A stretch of 64,000 bases of DNA from Syntrophaceticus sp050949745 (GCA_050949745.1 JBMNGF010000021.1:248001-312000), one strand, 5' to 3'; shown: positions 35,220 to 44,672, counted from the first letter of the stretch. Numbers and translations: made by a program. Notes: generated by a model not told the origin, from the letters alone.

Positions 35220-36347
35220 ATGAAAGTAAAAAAAAGAGTATATCTTAGTATTTTATTGGTATTGGTGCTGGCACTCTCTGTGTCAGTAACGGGATGTGGA
35301 GATAATAATAATTCCGGCAATGAGTCTGCAGAGGTTCCCAGCCTTAACGTAAGTTATATTTTTACCAACCACCAAACTCCTTTTGTGACAGCCATGTCTA
35401 AGGGAGAAGAATTTAAGGAAGACGGTTCTTACCTGAAGGAGATCGTACCAAAAGAAAAATACGAATTGTATTCCGGCGACAAACATGTTTGCGACATCAA
35501 GGTGATCACTGCAAAAAGCGGTTCAGAAACTGCCACTCTATTCGCTCAGGGACATGTGGATTTAGGCCTGGCATCTGTAACAGCTGTCATGTCTGCTGTT
35601 GATAGCGGAACTCCAGTTAAAATAATTTCCCCGATTCAAACTGAAGGTATGGCTGTTGTCTTTCCCAAGGGCAGCGAGGTAAAGGATTGGGATTCGTTTG
35701 TTAATCTTATTGAAACATCGGAAAAGCCGGTTTCCATAGGCTATCACTCTCCTACTAGCGCTCCTAAAATAGTTTTTGAAGCAGCTCTTAATGAAGCAGG
35801 ATATAAAATAACTCAAGATGCGAATGATATTTCAGCTGATGTGCTGCTGGTTGACTTAAAAGAGACCAGTAATTTAATGCCTGCTTTAACCAGCAAGCAG
35901 GTAGACGGTTGGGTAGGGCCTTCCCCTCACCCGGAAGTTGCAATCACCGAAGATATCGGGCAGATTGTAGTTCAACTACGTGATCTGCCTCCAGAAGGGA
36001 AATGGCATGATACTCCATGCTGCGTAGTAGCCGCAAGTGATGAAGCCATTGCTGATTATCCTGATGAAATAAAAGCTTTCATGAAACTTATTGAACAAAC
36101 CAGTGAGTGGTGCAATCAAAATTCTGATGGTGCGGCAAAAATCACCGCTGATTGGATGGGAATATCTGAAGAAGCAGCTGCAAAAGCCATGCTTCACTAT
36201 ACAACTGAGCCTTCCGACAGCTGGAAAGACGGGGTCAGTGTTTACCTTACTACTTTAGATAAGATGGACAAATACGAAGGAGCGTTGAAAGGTAAGCAAC
36301 TGAACGAGATAGAATCATCTCTCTTTGATTTCCAATTCGTAAAATAG
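35220..36347 (+). CDS. ABC transporter substrate-binding lipoprotein (NMT1-like)
   Basis: 375 aa. Lipoprotein signal ending VSVTGCG (Cys about 26). The mature domain shows the NMT1/TauA layout: GHVDLGLASVTAVMSAVDSGTPVKII and KQVDGWVGPSPHPEVAI. First gene of the second receptor-permease-ATPase cassette. Ligand unknown. GGGGATTGGAG ribosome site. A strong hairpin between this gene and the permease probably keeps the receptor in excess. Confidence 0.88.
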   Translation: MKVKKRVYLSILLVLVLALSVSVTGCGDNNNSGNESAEVPSLNVSYIFTNHQTPFVTAMSKGEEFKEDGSYLKEIVPKEKYELYSGDKHVCDIKVITAKSGSETATLFAQGHVDLGLASVTAVMSAVDSGTPVKIISPIQTEGMAVVFPKGSEVKDWDSFVNLIETSEKPVSIGYHSPTSAPKIVFEAALNEAGYKITQDANDISADVLLVDLKETSNLMPALTSKQVDGWVGPSPHPEVAITEDIGQIVVQLRDLPPEGKWHDTPCCVVAASDEAIADYPDEIKAFMKLIEQTSEWCNQNSDGAAKITADWMGISEEAAAKAMLHYTTEPSDSWKDGVSVYLTTLDKMDKYEGALKGKQLNEIESSLFDFQFVK

Positions 36348-36360
36348 GTAAAGCTTTTAT

Positions 36361-36405
36361 GGTTACAGGATCCTGGAAGCCTTCAGCCTCCGGGAACCTG
36401 TAATC
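36361..36405 (+). promoter_or_regulatory. Intercistronic hairpin after the receptor gene
   Basis: GGTTACAGG / CCTGTAATC (one G-T pair) encloses an inner stem CCTGGAAGC / GCCTCCGGG. No T-run follows. It would protect the receptor mRNA 3' end or partly attenuate the permease and ATPase, a common arrangement in ABC operons. Confidence 0.6.
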
Positions 36406-36430
36406 ACTATTGTTAGGAGGGAAAGATAAG

Positions 36431-37273
36431 TTGTCTAAAGTGAAGCGCCGGAATGGTTTTCTAGTTTCCTTAATCATACCTGTAATATTCGTAGTCCTTT
36501 GGTGGGTAATAGCATTACGAGTCGACAACCCTATTGTGCTACCATATGTAAGCCAGGTTTTCGCACTTTTAATCAATCCTATGGGAGAACTGATCAGCAT
36601 GGGATCCCTTTTAAGTAATGTTATTGTCAGCCTTATCAGGGTGTTGGTCGGTTATATACTTGCGGTGTTGTTAGCAATACCCATGGGCATTCTGATGGGC
36701 TATTACTCCTCTATCCATGATCTTTTTAACAACTTTTTGGGCATTTTTCGCCCTATTCCTCCCTTGGCCTGGGTTCCACTGGTTCTGGCATGGTTTGGAG
36801 TAGCGAGTTTTGCAACTCTGTCCGGTGTTGAGGACGGACAGCTCTATATTTGGCTAAATAATTTAAAGATCTCCATGGTCTTTATTATATTTATCGGGGC
36901 TCTTTTCCCGGTACTCACCAGTACAATTTACGGGGTAAGGAGTGTTAACAAGACATTGATCGACAGTACGTTGGTATTAGGGGCGAACAACCGGGAGATA
37001 TTCAGTAAGGTTCTTATTCCTGCCGCGGCTCCTTCGATTGTCAATGGAATGCGTACCGGGCTCGGCGTGGCCTGGATGTGTTTGGTTTCGGCTGAGATGC
37101 TGCCTGGCAGCATTTCCGGCGTAGGTTATCTGATCACTCATGCCTATACCCTCGCCAGAACGGATATCGTCATCGCCGGCATGATCTGTATCGGGGCTGT
37201 GGGTGCTTTGCTGGACGGCGTGTTCAGATTGTTCGAAAACAGAAAATTTAAATGGCAAAGTATGGCACGATAG
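36431..37273 (+). CDS. ABC transporter permease (SsuC/TauC type)
   Basis: About 280 aa with six hydrophobic helices and the ATPase-docking loop STLVLGANNREIFSKVLIPAAAP. Start TTG 36431 is chosen because GGAGGGAAAG lies 7 nt upstream; the frame from 36410 would begin inside that ribosome site. Works with the flanking receptor and ATPase. Confidence 0.9.
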   Translation: MSKVKRRNGFLVSLIIPVIFVVLWWVIALRVDNPIVLPYVSQVFALLINPMGELISMGSLLSNVIVSLIRVLVGYILAVLLAIPMGILMGYYSSIHDLFNNFLGIFRPIPPLAWVPLVLAWFGVASFATLSGVEDGQLYIWLNNLKISMVFIIFIGALFPVLTSTIYGVRSVNKTLIDSTLVLGANNREIFSKVLIPAAAPSIVNGMRTGLGVAWMCLVSAEMLPGSISGVGYLITHAYTLARTDIVIAGMICIGAVGALLDGVFRLFENRKFKWQSMAR

Positions 37274-37287
37274 AAGGGGATGTCTAG

Positions 37288-38112
37288 ATGCAGGATGAGG
37301 TATTGAGCATTAATAATGTCAGTAAAACGTTCGTCACCGAAAAGGGACTCGGTGTTTGCGCTCTCGACAACATTTCGCTGAGTATAAAGGAAAATGACTT
37401 TATCTGCCTGGTGGGACCGTCCGGCTGCGGAAAATCCACACTGCTGCGCATTATTGCCGGGCTGGAAACAGCCGGCGAAGGGGAAGTTCTATACAGGGGA
37501 AACAAGATTTTAAAACCTGGTAAAAGGCGGGGCATGGTTTTTCAAGAGTACTCTCTGCTCCCCTGGAGAACGGTGCTGGGGAATGTGGGTTTAGGGCCTG
37601 AATTGGCAGGCGAACCGGCCGTGAATTGCCGGAAAATAGCTCATGAATATTTAGAAATGGTAGGGTTAGAGAAATTCGCCGGTTCCTATCCGTATGAACT
37701 GTCAGGCGGAATGCGCCAAAGGGTTGCTATTGCTAGGGCTCTAGCAAATGACCCCGATATATTGTTGATGGACGAGCCCTTCGGTGCTCTGGATGCGCAC
37801 ACCCGAATTATACTGCAAAAGGAACTGCTTAAGATTTGCGAAGCTAATCGCAAGACTATCGTATTTGTAACCCATAGTGTTGATGAAGCCATTTATCTGG
37901 CGGACCGCATCGTGGTTATGACGTCGGGCCCCGGAAAGATCAAAGAGTTGATAGATGTAAGCATCCCTCGTCCTAGAAGCAGGGGTGATCAGTCGTATGG
38001 CAAATTGTCAGCCCGCATTTTGGATATGCTTGAAGAAGAGGTCACTGGCAACTCGGCAACGCCCTTGAGCGATCAGCAGGAACAGCTCTGGAAAGAAAAA
38101 GAAGTAATTTGA
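37288..38112 (+). CDS. ABC transporter ATP-binding protein
   Basis: 274 aa. Walker A GPSGCGKST (about 43-51), FQEYSLLPWRT, signature LSGGMRQRVAIARAL, Walker B DILLMDEPFGALD, switch His in VTHSVDEAIYL. A C-terminal extension of about 40 residues is acidic and Gln-rich. Last gene of the cassette; a long hairpin follows. Confidence 0.93.
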   Translation: MQDEVLSINNVSKTFVTEKGLGVCALDNISLSIKENDFICLVGPSGCGKSTLLRIIAGLETAGEGEVLYRGNKILKPGKRRGMVFQEYSLLPWRTVLGNVGLGPELAGEPAVNCRKIAHEYLEMVGLEKFAGSYPYELSGGMRQRVAIARALANDPDILLMDEPFGALDAHTRIILQKELLKICEANRKTIVFVTHSVDEAIYLADRIVVMTSGPGKIKELIDVSIPRPRSRGDQSYGKLSARILDMLEEEVTGNSATPLSDQQEQLWKEKEVI

Positions 38113-38128
38113 ATGTCATATATCAATC

Positions 38129-38173
38129 GAGTAGGATAGCGCCACAGTAATTTTCTGCGGTGCTATCCTACTC
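38129..38173 (+). terminator. Terminator-like hairpin after the ABC cassette
   Basis: A 12-bp perfect stem (GAGTAGGATAGC / GCTATCCTACTC) extended inward by seven positions with one mismatch and one G-T pair; loop TAATTTT. No T-run on either side, so termination may be factor-dependent. Confidence 0.6.
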
Positions 38174-38607
38174 ACAGCACTTATCCCGATATCGGGATAA
38201 CAGAACCCGTACGTATGGGTTTCGTATACACAACGGCTACTGGTAAACCTTATTTCTCATAATAGAGAAGCAGCCTTCCAAGATATACGGACTTTCCGCC
38301 GTACTCCCAGTCACAAGCAGCAGCAAGCTCGGGGAGAAAAACACCTCCCCTCGCAACGGTACCCGGTATTACCCGACTTTGATAATCATACTGATTTGCA
38401 TAAGTTGATCAAGGTTTTATATAGGGGATACGACCCCTCTCCTATACCAAAAATAAAAATGTTAATCGGAACAGCTGAAGTAAAAACACATGCTCGGTTT
38501 ATTTATATTTAGCACGAAAGAGAAAAAGACAGTATACATTTTTTGTCCGTATTTTGATCAAATATACCTTCCAAATAGCCCTGGCCCCTGGCTCCTTGCC
38601 AAAATGA
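38174..38607 (-). other. Degenerate region with a palindrome and an unidentified coding scrap
   Basis: 38181-38200 is a perfect 20-bp palindrome (TTATCCCGAT, its complement following), and an 18-nt near-palindrome AACCCGTACGTATGGGTT follows at about 38205. On the minus strand, 38250-38414 is open for about 54 codons with a protein-like composition (VIPGTVARGGVFLP, ACDWEYGGKSVYLGRLLLYY, stop); I do not recognise the family. The rest shows nothing. Confidence 0.4.
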
Positions 38608-38634
38608 GAAGCAAAAAGAACGTCCCCTTGCTTC
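38608..38634 (+). repeat. 27-nt hairpin element, copy c
   Basis: GAAGCAA, core AAAGAACGTCCCC, TTGCTTC. It abuts the decayed dacF copy that begins at 38638. Confidence 0.85.
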
Positions 38635-38637
38635 CCC

Positions 38638-38836
38638 GTAAAACAATACCACCCGGGTGGTCTAGTGTAGAAGTAGTGTTAAAGGTTTCCTTAGTGAATA
38701 TTGCTCGGAAATGTCCATTATCTAAAGCATAGTCTAGGAGTTTTGCCATAACAGATCCCATTGGAGACCAGACCAAATTGTCAAAGACTCTAGCTAACAG
38801 ATCGCCATCTGCCAGGACAGTGATCTTTTCCCGGGG
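38638..38836 (-). pseudogene. Fused scraps of dacF and the histidine kinase
   Basis: 38638-38750 copies dacF 25218-25330 (about 4 differences in 112 by eye); 38742-38836 copies kinase 32325-32410. The two parents share TTGCCATA and the join falls exactly there. Order and strand are as in the duplicated block (dacF, then kinase, with vanZ lost). A frame across it reads kinase ITVLADGDLLARVFDNL then dacF LLDYALDNGHFRAIFTKET. Confidence 0.85.
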
Positions 38837-38899
38837 CACGACTAAATATAAAATAGAGGCTGCAATAGTAACTATTTCTTTTCTACACGCCGACACCTT

Positions 38900-40111
38900 T
38901 TATTTAGAAAAGGGGCATAAGCGGTTCTTATTATTGAGGTATGCCAATGCTGCACAGGTGGTACCGAAGAAATAATAGGGTTTATCACCTACATTTTTGA
39001 GAACGTCATAGGATGTACCATTGGCTAATATGGTGCCTGTAACCAACAATACATCGGCAAAATCAACCAAAGTCCTGGTATCAGTCAACCCATCCATTAC
39101 GATCACTCCATGGCGCTCTGTTCCGACCACATACAGCAAGCCCAGCATGTGTAAAATTGCCGCCAGGCCTTTTTTTGACCAGGCACGGCCACGTTTTGCT
39201 GTTCTCAATTTGAACCGGTCTACGTTGGATTCCGCAGCCCCCATGCCACGCCAGGCCGGTGATATCTTTACGCCTAGCACCTTAAGACGCTGACGGTAAT
39301 CTATAAGTGATTCTTTATGTTTTTGTACCTGTAATTTAAATTTTTGTATATCTTCTTTCTTTTCCTGGTTTGGAGCTTCTTCTATGGCCTTGCTGACAGT
39401 CTTAAGCAACTTCTCGGAATTGTTTTGATCGATTTGATGAAGCGCTTCTTGGATATAGTCGTTATTGCCGCGTAATCGATAATCAGCTTTTTTACCTTGA
39501 CCCTGGCGTCTTTCCCATCCCTCGTGTACAACAATCATGTGGGTTTCACGTTTTCTACGAGATTTGCGTCCTTTACGCTGCACCCCTGTCCAAAAACCAT
39601 CAGCTTCTATGAATAAGATATCCACATGTCTTTTGAAGGTAGACTCCTCGCTAAAGGCAGTGTTTTTAAGTTTAAGAGCATCTGATACCTGAATTAAAAT
39701 CTGACGGATCTTTTCATGACTTAATACTTGATAACCAAATAAGTCTTTTAGGCGATCCTGCACATCACGGTAGGAAGGACCCTTAGTGGCCCAGAGCACC
39801 ACTAATTCTTTTAAACCTAAACTTACCCGCTCCCTACCTGCAAATCCCAATGTTCGGTCAAGTAGGTAAACCCATTCCTTGTTATCTTTGTCCCAATAGT
39901 AGCGCCGATTGATTGTTATTGTGTCCAGCATAGTTACATAAGTGCTTTCTTTTTTCTCCTTATATTCGTAACGACCCTTATCTCTTGTTGCCATTAAATA
40001 AACATCTATCATAGACAGGATTTCTACCATTGATTGTTGAAATGTTTCTAAAGCGGCATTCCACATGAGCTGTTCTAGCTCGTGAATGTTAAACTGAATC
40101 TGATTGTTCAT
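38900..40111 (-). mobile_element. ISLre2-family (UPF0236) transposase
   Basis: 403 aa. Family features: MDTITINRRYYW-like beta segment after the N-terminal helix (here LDTITINRRYYWDK), GPSYRDVQDRLKDLFGYQVLSHEKIRQI, ILFIEADGFWTGVQRKG, and near the C-terminus RGMGAAESNVDRFKLRTAKRGRAWS. Acidic residues in IEADG and the late AAE fit a DDE-type active site. The protein is somewhat shorter than I expect for the family, so the C-terminus may be trimmed. No terminal inverted repeats were identified. The start is preceded by a hairpin masking the ribosome site. Confidence 0.85.
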
Positions 40112-40121
40112 TTTTGAGAGG

Positions 40122-40168
40122 CCTCCGTTCCTGGTATTGTTTGGTGCTTTACCTCTTCTGGAACGAGG
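40122..40168 (-). promoter_or_regulatory. Hairpin sequestering the ISLre2 transposase ribosome site
   Basis: In the mRNA sense CCTCGTTCC pairs with GGAACGGAGG (one bulged base), and GGAGG in the 3' arm is the ribosome site 10 nt before ATG 40111. Such folding lowers transposase synthesis from read-through transcripts. Confidence 0.6.
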
Positions 40169-40250
40169 TCTCTCTTTTCCTTCTTGGATTTAACCTTTAC
40201 TAAATCCATCCCCCACTAAGATTTTACTCATACTCTGAAGAGGGATAATA

Positions 40251-40446
40251 TTAAAGGTTTGAAGGAAACGGGCAGGTTTTTGAGGAATTAACCAAAGAGT
40301 CAACATAGGTGTGGGGATTAGTTGAAGCCATTACAGCCAATGCCTATGTTTATTAGGATCAACATCCAAACTTGGCACTTGTAGATACTCACTTTGCAAT
40401 GAGGGCACTGAAAATAGCAATAAAAACGAATAAGGAGCTGTATAAG
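40251..40446 (+). pseudogene. Unidentified 3' coding remnant with two in-frame TAG codons
   Basis: Reading frame continuous with the Fe-S gene that follows: VFEELTKEST, TAG, VWGLVEAITANAYVY, TAG, DQHPNLALVDTHFAMRALKIAIKTNKELYK. Composition is protein-like but I do not recognise the family. The simplest reading is a decayed gene whose end runs into the next gene. Confidence 0.4.
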
Positions 40447-41211
40447 TTGAGTTTAAAAGATGAACTTATTGAACTTGTTGTCAGATCTGTAGCAGATTGT
40501 GAAGATAGGGAGCTTTTCCGTATGCCCCTTGTAGGGTTTTCAGCAGCTGATGATCCGTTATACATGCAGCTAAAAGAGATCGTTGGTCCTGAGCATCTTT
40601 CTCCCCAAGAAATCCTTCCAGGAACCAAAACGGTTCTCTCATTCTTTATACCTTTTTCAAAAGGGGTTGTTTTAAGCAACCGTAAGCAGCAATCAGTATC
40701 TACTTTATGGGCTGAATCCTATCTTAAAGCCAACGCCTTGATCGGCGAGATTTCTGAAAAATTAATCAGCTATCTGGAGGGCAAAGGGATAGCAGCGGCT
40801 TCTGTGAGAGCTACTCATAACTTCGATGAAAAAACTCTCAAATCAAGCTGGTCCCATAGAAGCGCTGCCTACATTGCTGGCCTTGGTAAATTTGGCGTCA
40901 ATAGAATGTTGATCACTCAGGTAGGGAGCGCCGGAAGGTATGGCACTGTTTTCATCTCTCATCAAATTCCCGCTGACACCAGGCCGGAAAAAGAGTATTG
41001 CATCTATTACCAAAAGGGCGGCTGTTTGGTATGTGTCAACAACTGTCCGGTAAACGCCCTTGATCGTGATAGTTTTGACAGATTCAAATGCTATGACCGG
41101 GTACTTGAGAATTCGCAACAATTCACAGCTTTAGGGCACTGCGATGTTTGCGGGAAATGCGCTGCTGCCGGGCCATGTGCGATTATCGACAACGAGGAAA
41201 AGAGAAGGTAA
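40447..41211 (+). CDS. QueG-like Fe-S protein
   Basis: About 254 aa, TTG start with the ribosome site AAGGAG within the upstream frame. An N-terminal DUF1730-like part (TKTVLSFFIPFSKGVV), then AAYIAGLGKFGVNRMLIT, then ferredoxin-type clusters CLVCVNNCPVNAL and CDVCGKCAAAGPC. Related to epoxyqueuosine reductase but lacking several of its active-site motifs, so probably a different reductase. Not a recent copy of the 23-kb gene. Confidence 0.7.
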   Translation: MSLKDELIELVVRSVADCEDRELFRMPLVGFSAADDPLYMQLKEIVGPEHLSPQEILPGTKTVLSFFIPFSKGVVLSNRKQQSVSTLWAESYLKANALIGEISEKLISYLEGKGIAAASVRATHNFDEKTLKSSWSHRSAAYIAGLGKFGVNRMLITQVGSAGRYGTVFISHQIPADTRPEKEYCIYYQKGGCLVCVNNCPVNALDRDSFDRFKCYDRVLENSQQFTALGHCDVCGKCAAAGPCAIIDNEEKRR

Positions 41212-41398
41212 ACTGACCGCGGGCCGGAGTAGTTGTCGTCAGTGACGCACATAACATGTCAAGAACCAGTATCCAGCGATATTTTTTATAATATGGTATA
41301 AATCTATTGATCAGTTCTCCAGTTTTCATATACTAACCTATGTTGTCAGAACATAGTTGTATTAAATGTGATTTATCTCCTATATAATGGAGGGCAAA

Positions 41399-41611
41399 AT
41401 GAAGGATATAAGAGATGAAAAAGATAAACTAGAGAAACGCCGAATAGATGAATATAAGAAACATCCAATGATTAATTTTGCTGATTCAATAAACCGTTCA
41501 ACGATTTGGAACTTTGGTGAGTTGACGAAAGGAAGCTGTCTCACTAGGATTATCACAACAGTTATAATTGTTGGAATACCATTTTTGCTTTTTTTACTTT
41601 ATAGATTGTAA
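41399..41611 (+). CDS. Small DUF6366-like membrane protein
   Basis: 70 aa (ATG 41399; ATG 41387 also possible). A charged N-terminal half (KDIRDEKDKLEKRRIDEY), the motif NFADSINR..IWNFGELTKG, and one C-terminal membrane helix. Pattern resembles DUF6366; function unknown. GGAGGG lies 10 nt upstream of 41399. Confidence 0.6.
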   Translation: MKDIRDEKDKLEKRRIDEYKKHPMINFADSINRSTIWNFGELTKGSCLTRIITTVIIVGIPFLLFLLYRL

Positions 41612-41654
41612 TTCAGTAATATCATAGATAATTCTTAAAGGAGGCAATAAATAA

Positions 41655-42293
41655 ATGTCAATAACGGAATGGCATAATGCCGCTATCGCTGGCAAAGTTG
41701 TTAAAGCATTAAAGAAGAATGGTTTTGATGCGGTGTATTTTTCGAACAGGGATGAGGCAACACAATTTGTCCTTGATTCTGTCAAACCGGAGATGAGCGT
41801 AGGATGCGGCGGGTCGGTAACCGTCAAGGAGTTGGGTATCCCTGAGAAAGCCAGGGAGAAAGGCGCTGAAATACTGGATCACGGGCAGGCAGGTCTCTCA
41901 CCGGAAGAAAAGCAGGATATCCGGAGAAAGGAGCTTGTCTGTGACCTTTTCCTCTCCAGCACCAACGCCGTCACCCTCGACGGTTGTCTGGTCAATGTGG
42001 ACGGCACCGGTAACCGGGTGGCAGCCCTGTCTTTTGGTCCGAAAAAGGTGATCGTGGTGGCCGGTGTCAATAAAATCTGCAGCAACATAGACACTGCCTT
42101 TGAGCGGATCAGAAACTACGCCGCCCCTATGAACAATAAGCGGCTGGCACAGAATAATCCCTGTACTGACTCAGGACTCTGTATGGACTGCAACACTGAG
42201 AGCCGGATCTGTCGCGTATACTCAGTGCTGAAAAAGAGGCCAACACTCTCCGAATTTACTGTTGTCCTGGTCGGTGAGAGTTTAGGTTACTAG
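41655..42293 (+). CDS. LUD-domain protein (LutC/YkgG-like)
   Basis: 212 aa of the DUF162/LUD fold. SVGCGGSVTVKELGI, LSSTNAVTLDGCLVNVDGTGNRVA and GPKKVIVVAGVNKI are typical; a late CTDSGLCMDCNTESRIC adds four cysteines. LUD proteins take part in lactate oxidation (LutABC), but the partner genes lutA/B are absent here. Good AAAGGAGG ribosome site. Its last ~108 bp are duplicated at 52940-53049. Confidence 0.85.
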   Translation: MSITEWHNAAIAGKVVKALKKNGFDAVYFSNRDEATQFVLDSVKPEMSVGCGGSVTVKELGIPEKAREKGAEILDHGQAGLSPEEKQDIRRKELVCDLFLSSTNAVTLDGCLVNVDGTGNRVAALSFGPKKVIVVAGVNKICSNIDTAFERIRNYAAPMNNKRLAQNNPCTDSGLCMDCNTESRICRVYSVLKKRPTLSEFTVVLVGESLGY

Positions 42294-42427
42294 ACAAGCG
42301 TTATTTTTCGAACCTATATCCTGACAGCTGTACCGCTGGTGGTGATCCTTCCCCACAAAAAGCAGGACTTTTCTACTGTTTGCATAAAGGTTTATCATGG
42401 AGATGCAAAACCTTTCTTTGGAGGGCT

Positions 42428-43597
42428 ATGATGTACGGTATTGTACTGGAAGGCGGAGGCGCCAGAGGCGCATACCAGGTCGGAGTATGGAAAGCGCTAA
42501 GAGAGCTGGGGATCGATTACCAAGGTGTTGCCGGAACATCTGTGGGCGCACTCAACGGTGCGATGATGGTGCAGGGGGATTTTAATAAAACACTAGAAGT
42601 ATGGAGTGACATAACACCATCTAAGGTTGTCAATGTTGATGATGAATTATATGAAAAGGTTAAGAACCTTAAAATATCTACTGACGACACACCCATCTTG
42701 CTACAGCGTATCAAATCTATTCTTTATAACCGCGGAATGGATACCGCTCCCCTGCACAGTCTTTTGCGCCAGTGGATAGATGAAAAAAAGATCAGAGAGG
42801 CAGGGATGGAGTTCGGCATTGTCACCATATCTCTTTCTGATCTAACCCCTTTAAAATTATTTTTACAGGATATCCCCCGGGGAAAACTGATCGATTATCT
42901 CCTGGCAAGCGCAAGCATGCCGGTTTTTCAAAGGCAACGCATAGATAACAGGGTCTTTTTAGATGGCGGTGTTTATGATAACCTACCAATCAGCTTGCTT
43001 GCCCACAAGGGGTTTCAGGAGATCATTGTAGTCAGGCTTGTACGCAAGGGATTGAAAAAACGAGAGAAGATCAAAGGTGTAGATATTACCTTGATCAAAC
43101 CTACCGAGAATTTGGGTAGCATGTTCGATTTCACCAAGGAAAGAGCAATTACCAACATTGAATTGGGCTATTACGATACTTTGAAGGTATTTAACGGATA
43201 TCATGGCATCAGATACTGTATTGATGTCAACCGGGATGAGGAATATTTTCTGCACAGTTTACTGCAAATGGACCAAACAAGATTGAAAAGTTTTTATAAG
43301 GGATTGGCAGCACCTGTTGGTATGCCTCATCAAAGGTTTATCCTAGAAAAACTGATACCCTTACTGGTAGATTTGCTCCCTGTGAGAAAGAGTACCTCAT
43401 ACACAGATCTGGCCATCACCTTGCTGGAGAGAGCTGCGGACAAGGCTGGAATAGAAAGATTCAAAGTATATCGATATGATATCTTCGAGCAGAATGTTAT
43501 AACTAAATACCAAAAGGGAGGTCATACTCCCCTACCCACCCGCCTTGAAAGGAAACGAACTGCTCTTACGGGCAAAAAAGGAGCAATTTCTAGATGA
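42428..43597 (+). CDS. Patatin-like phospholipase
   Basis: About 390 aa. Oxyanion loop GGGARGAYQ (about 10-18), nucleophile elbow GTSVGAL, and catalytic Asp in DGGVYDNLP (about 180-188): the complete Ser-Asp dyad of bacterial patatins. The last third is variable and probably helical. ATG 42428 with GGAGG 7 nt upstream; ATG 42431 is equally possible. Lipid substrate unknown. Confidence 0.88.
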   Translation: MMYGIVLEGGGARGAYQVGVWKALRELGIDYQGVAGTSVGALNGAMMVQGDFNKTLEVWSDITPSKVVNVDDELYEKVKNLKISTDDTPILLQRIKSILYNRGMDTAPLHSLLRQWIDEKKIREAGMEFGIVTISLSDLTPLKLFLQDIPRGKLIDYLLASASMPVFQRQRIDNRVFLDGGVYDNLPISLLAHKGFQEIIVVRLVRKGLKKREKIKGVDITLIKPTENLGSMFDFTKERAITNIELGYYDTLKVFNGYHGIRYCIDVNRDEEYFLHSLLQMDQTRLKSFYKGLAAPVGMPHQRFILEKLIPLLVDLLPVRKSTSYTDLAITLLERAADKAGIERFKVYRYDIFEQNVITKYQKGGHTPLPTRLERKRTALTGKKGAISR

Positions 43598-43772
43598 GAT
43601 TGCAGATATTTTGGTTTGCGGAATTGAAGCAAGCAGTTAAATAAAGCCAGCGTGAATAAAAACCTGTGTCCTTTTATAGAAATTGCTTAAGGAAATATGT
43701 GAAAAAACATGATATATCAATTATAATAACAGCATCTTGATATTTGAAAAAACCAAGCGAGGAGGAGGAATT

Positions 43773-44612
43773 TTGACCCAAATCATCACTGACAGTGCCG
43801 CAGATCTGCCGGCAGATATAATTGACAAATATAATATTCATGTGGTCCCACTCACAGTGAATATCGATGGAAAAGAATATTTTGATAGGGTCAATCTTTC
43901 AGCACAAGAATTCTATCAAAAAATGGCTACTACCAAAACTCTACCCAAAACATCGGGACCCTCAGTAGCTGCCTTCATTAAAGCCTTTAGCGACTTGGCA
44001 GCAAAGGGAGAATTGCTTTGTATCAATATATCCTCAGGGCTGAGCAGTACCTACCAAACAGCTTGCCTGGCCAAAGAAATGTCTGGTGTTAATGTAAAAA
44101 TTTTTGATACCTGGACAACTAGTTTGGGTCAGGGACTTCATGCCATCAAAGCGGCTATGTTAAATGAAAAAGGGTTTTCCCGTACAGAAATAATAAACAA
44201 GCTAACACATTACAGAAATACTATGACCAACTTAGTCCTGCTAGACACACTGGAAAACGTGGTCAAGGGGGGGCGATTGAGCAAAGTTCAAGGGTCCCTG
44301 GCTAAACTGCTCAACATCAAGGTTTTATTAACAGGTGATCAAGGCAAATTAGTGGTACAGGAAAAAGTGCACGGAAAGAAAAAAGCATTTAAAATATTAA
44401 TGGAGATGATCAATGACGGAGCCCAAAAAGCGAAAAATATTACAACAAGACTGTTCAGTATTACCCATTGTAACAACATCAAAGACGCGGAATATTTGAA
44501 AAATCATATCATGGATAAATACCAACCCTGCGAAGTGATCGTCAATGATATGGGGCCGACAATAGCTACCTACTCTGGAAAAGGGGGACTAATAATTTCT
44601 TTTCTAGAATGA
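43773..44612 (+). CDS. DegV family fatty-acid-binding protein
   Basis: About 279 aa. TTG start with GGAGGAGGAA upstream; the longer frame from 43737 is rejected. ITDSAADLP at the N-terminus, LPKTSGPS (Ser of the lipid head-group site), INISSGLSSTYQTA and ENVVKGGRLSK are the diagnostic DegV motifs. DegV (FakB-type) proteins present fatty acids to a FakA kinase; fakA is not nearby. Confidence 0.92.
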   Translation: MTQIITDSAADLPADIIDKYNIHVVPLTVNIDGKEYFDRVNLSAQEFYQKMATTKTLPKTSGPSVAAFIKAFSDLAAKGELLCINISSGLSSTYQTACLAKEMSGVNVKIFDTWTTSLGQGLHAIKAAMLNEKGFSRTEIINKLTHYRNTMTNLVLLDTLENVVKGGRLSKVQGSLAKLLNIKVLLTGDQGKLVVQEKVHGKKKAFKILMEMINDGAQKAKNITTRLFSITHCNNIKDAEYLKNHIMDKYQPCEVIVNDMGPTIATYSGKGGLIISFLE

Positions 44613-44672
44613 TAAATGAGTTCAGTATTAACATCAGCCAGAGTAATATTCCCCTTGGTTGGTCCTGGTGGT

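Noticed and set aside
27600..38200. Vancomycin resistance cluster
   Set aside because: VanRS-, vanY- and vanZ-like genes are present but no vanH, ligase or vanX; such genes are common in sensitive Firmicutes.
38558..38896. 112-codon minus-strand frame as a novel gene
   Set aside because: It is a chance fusion of kinase, dacF and hairpin-element sequence; no ribosome site.
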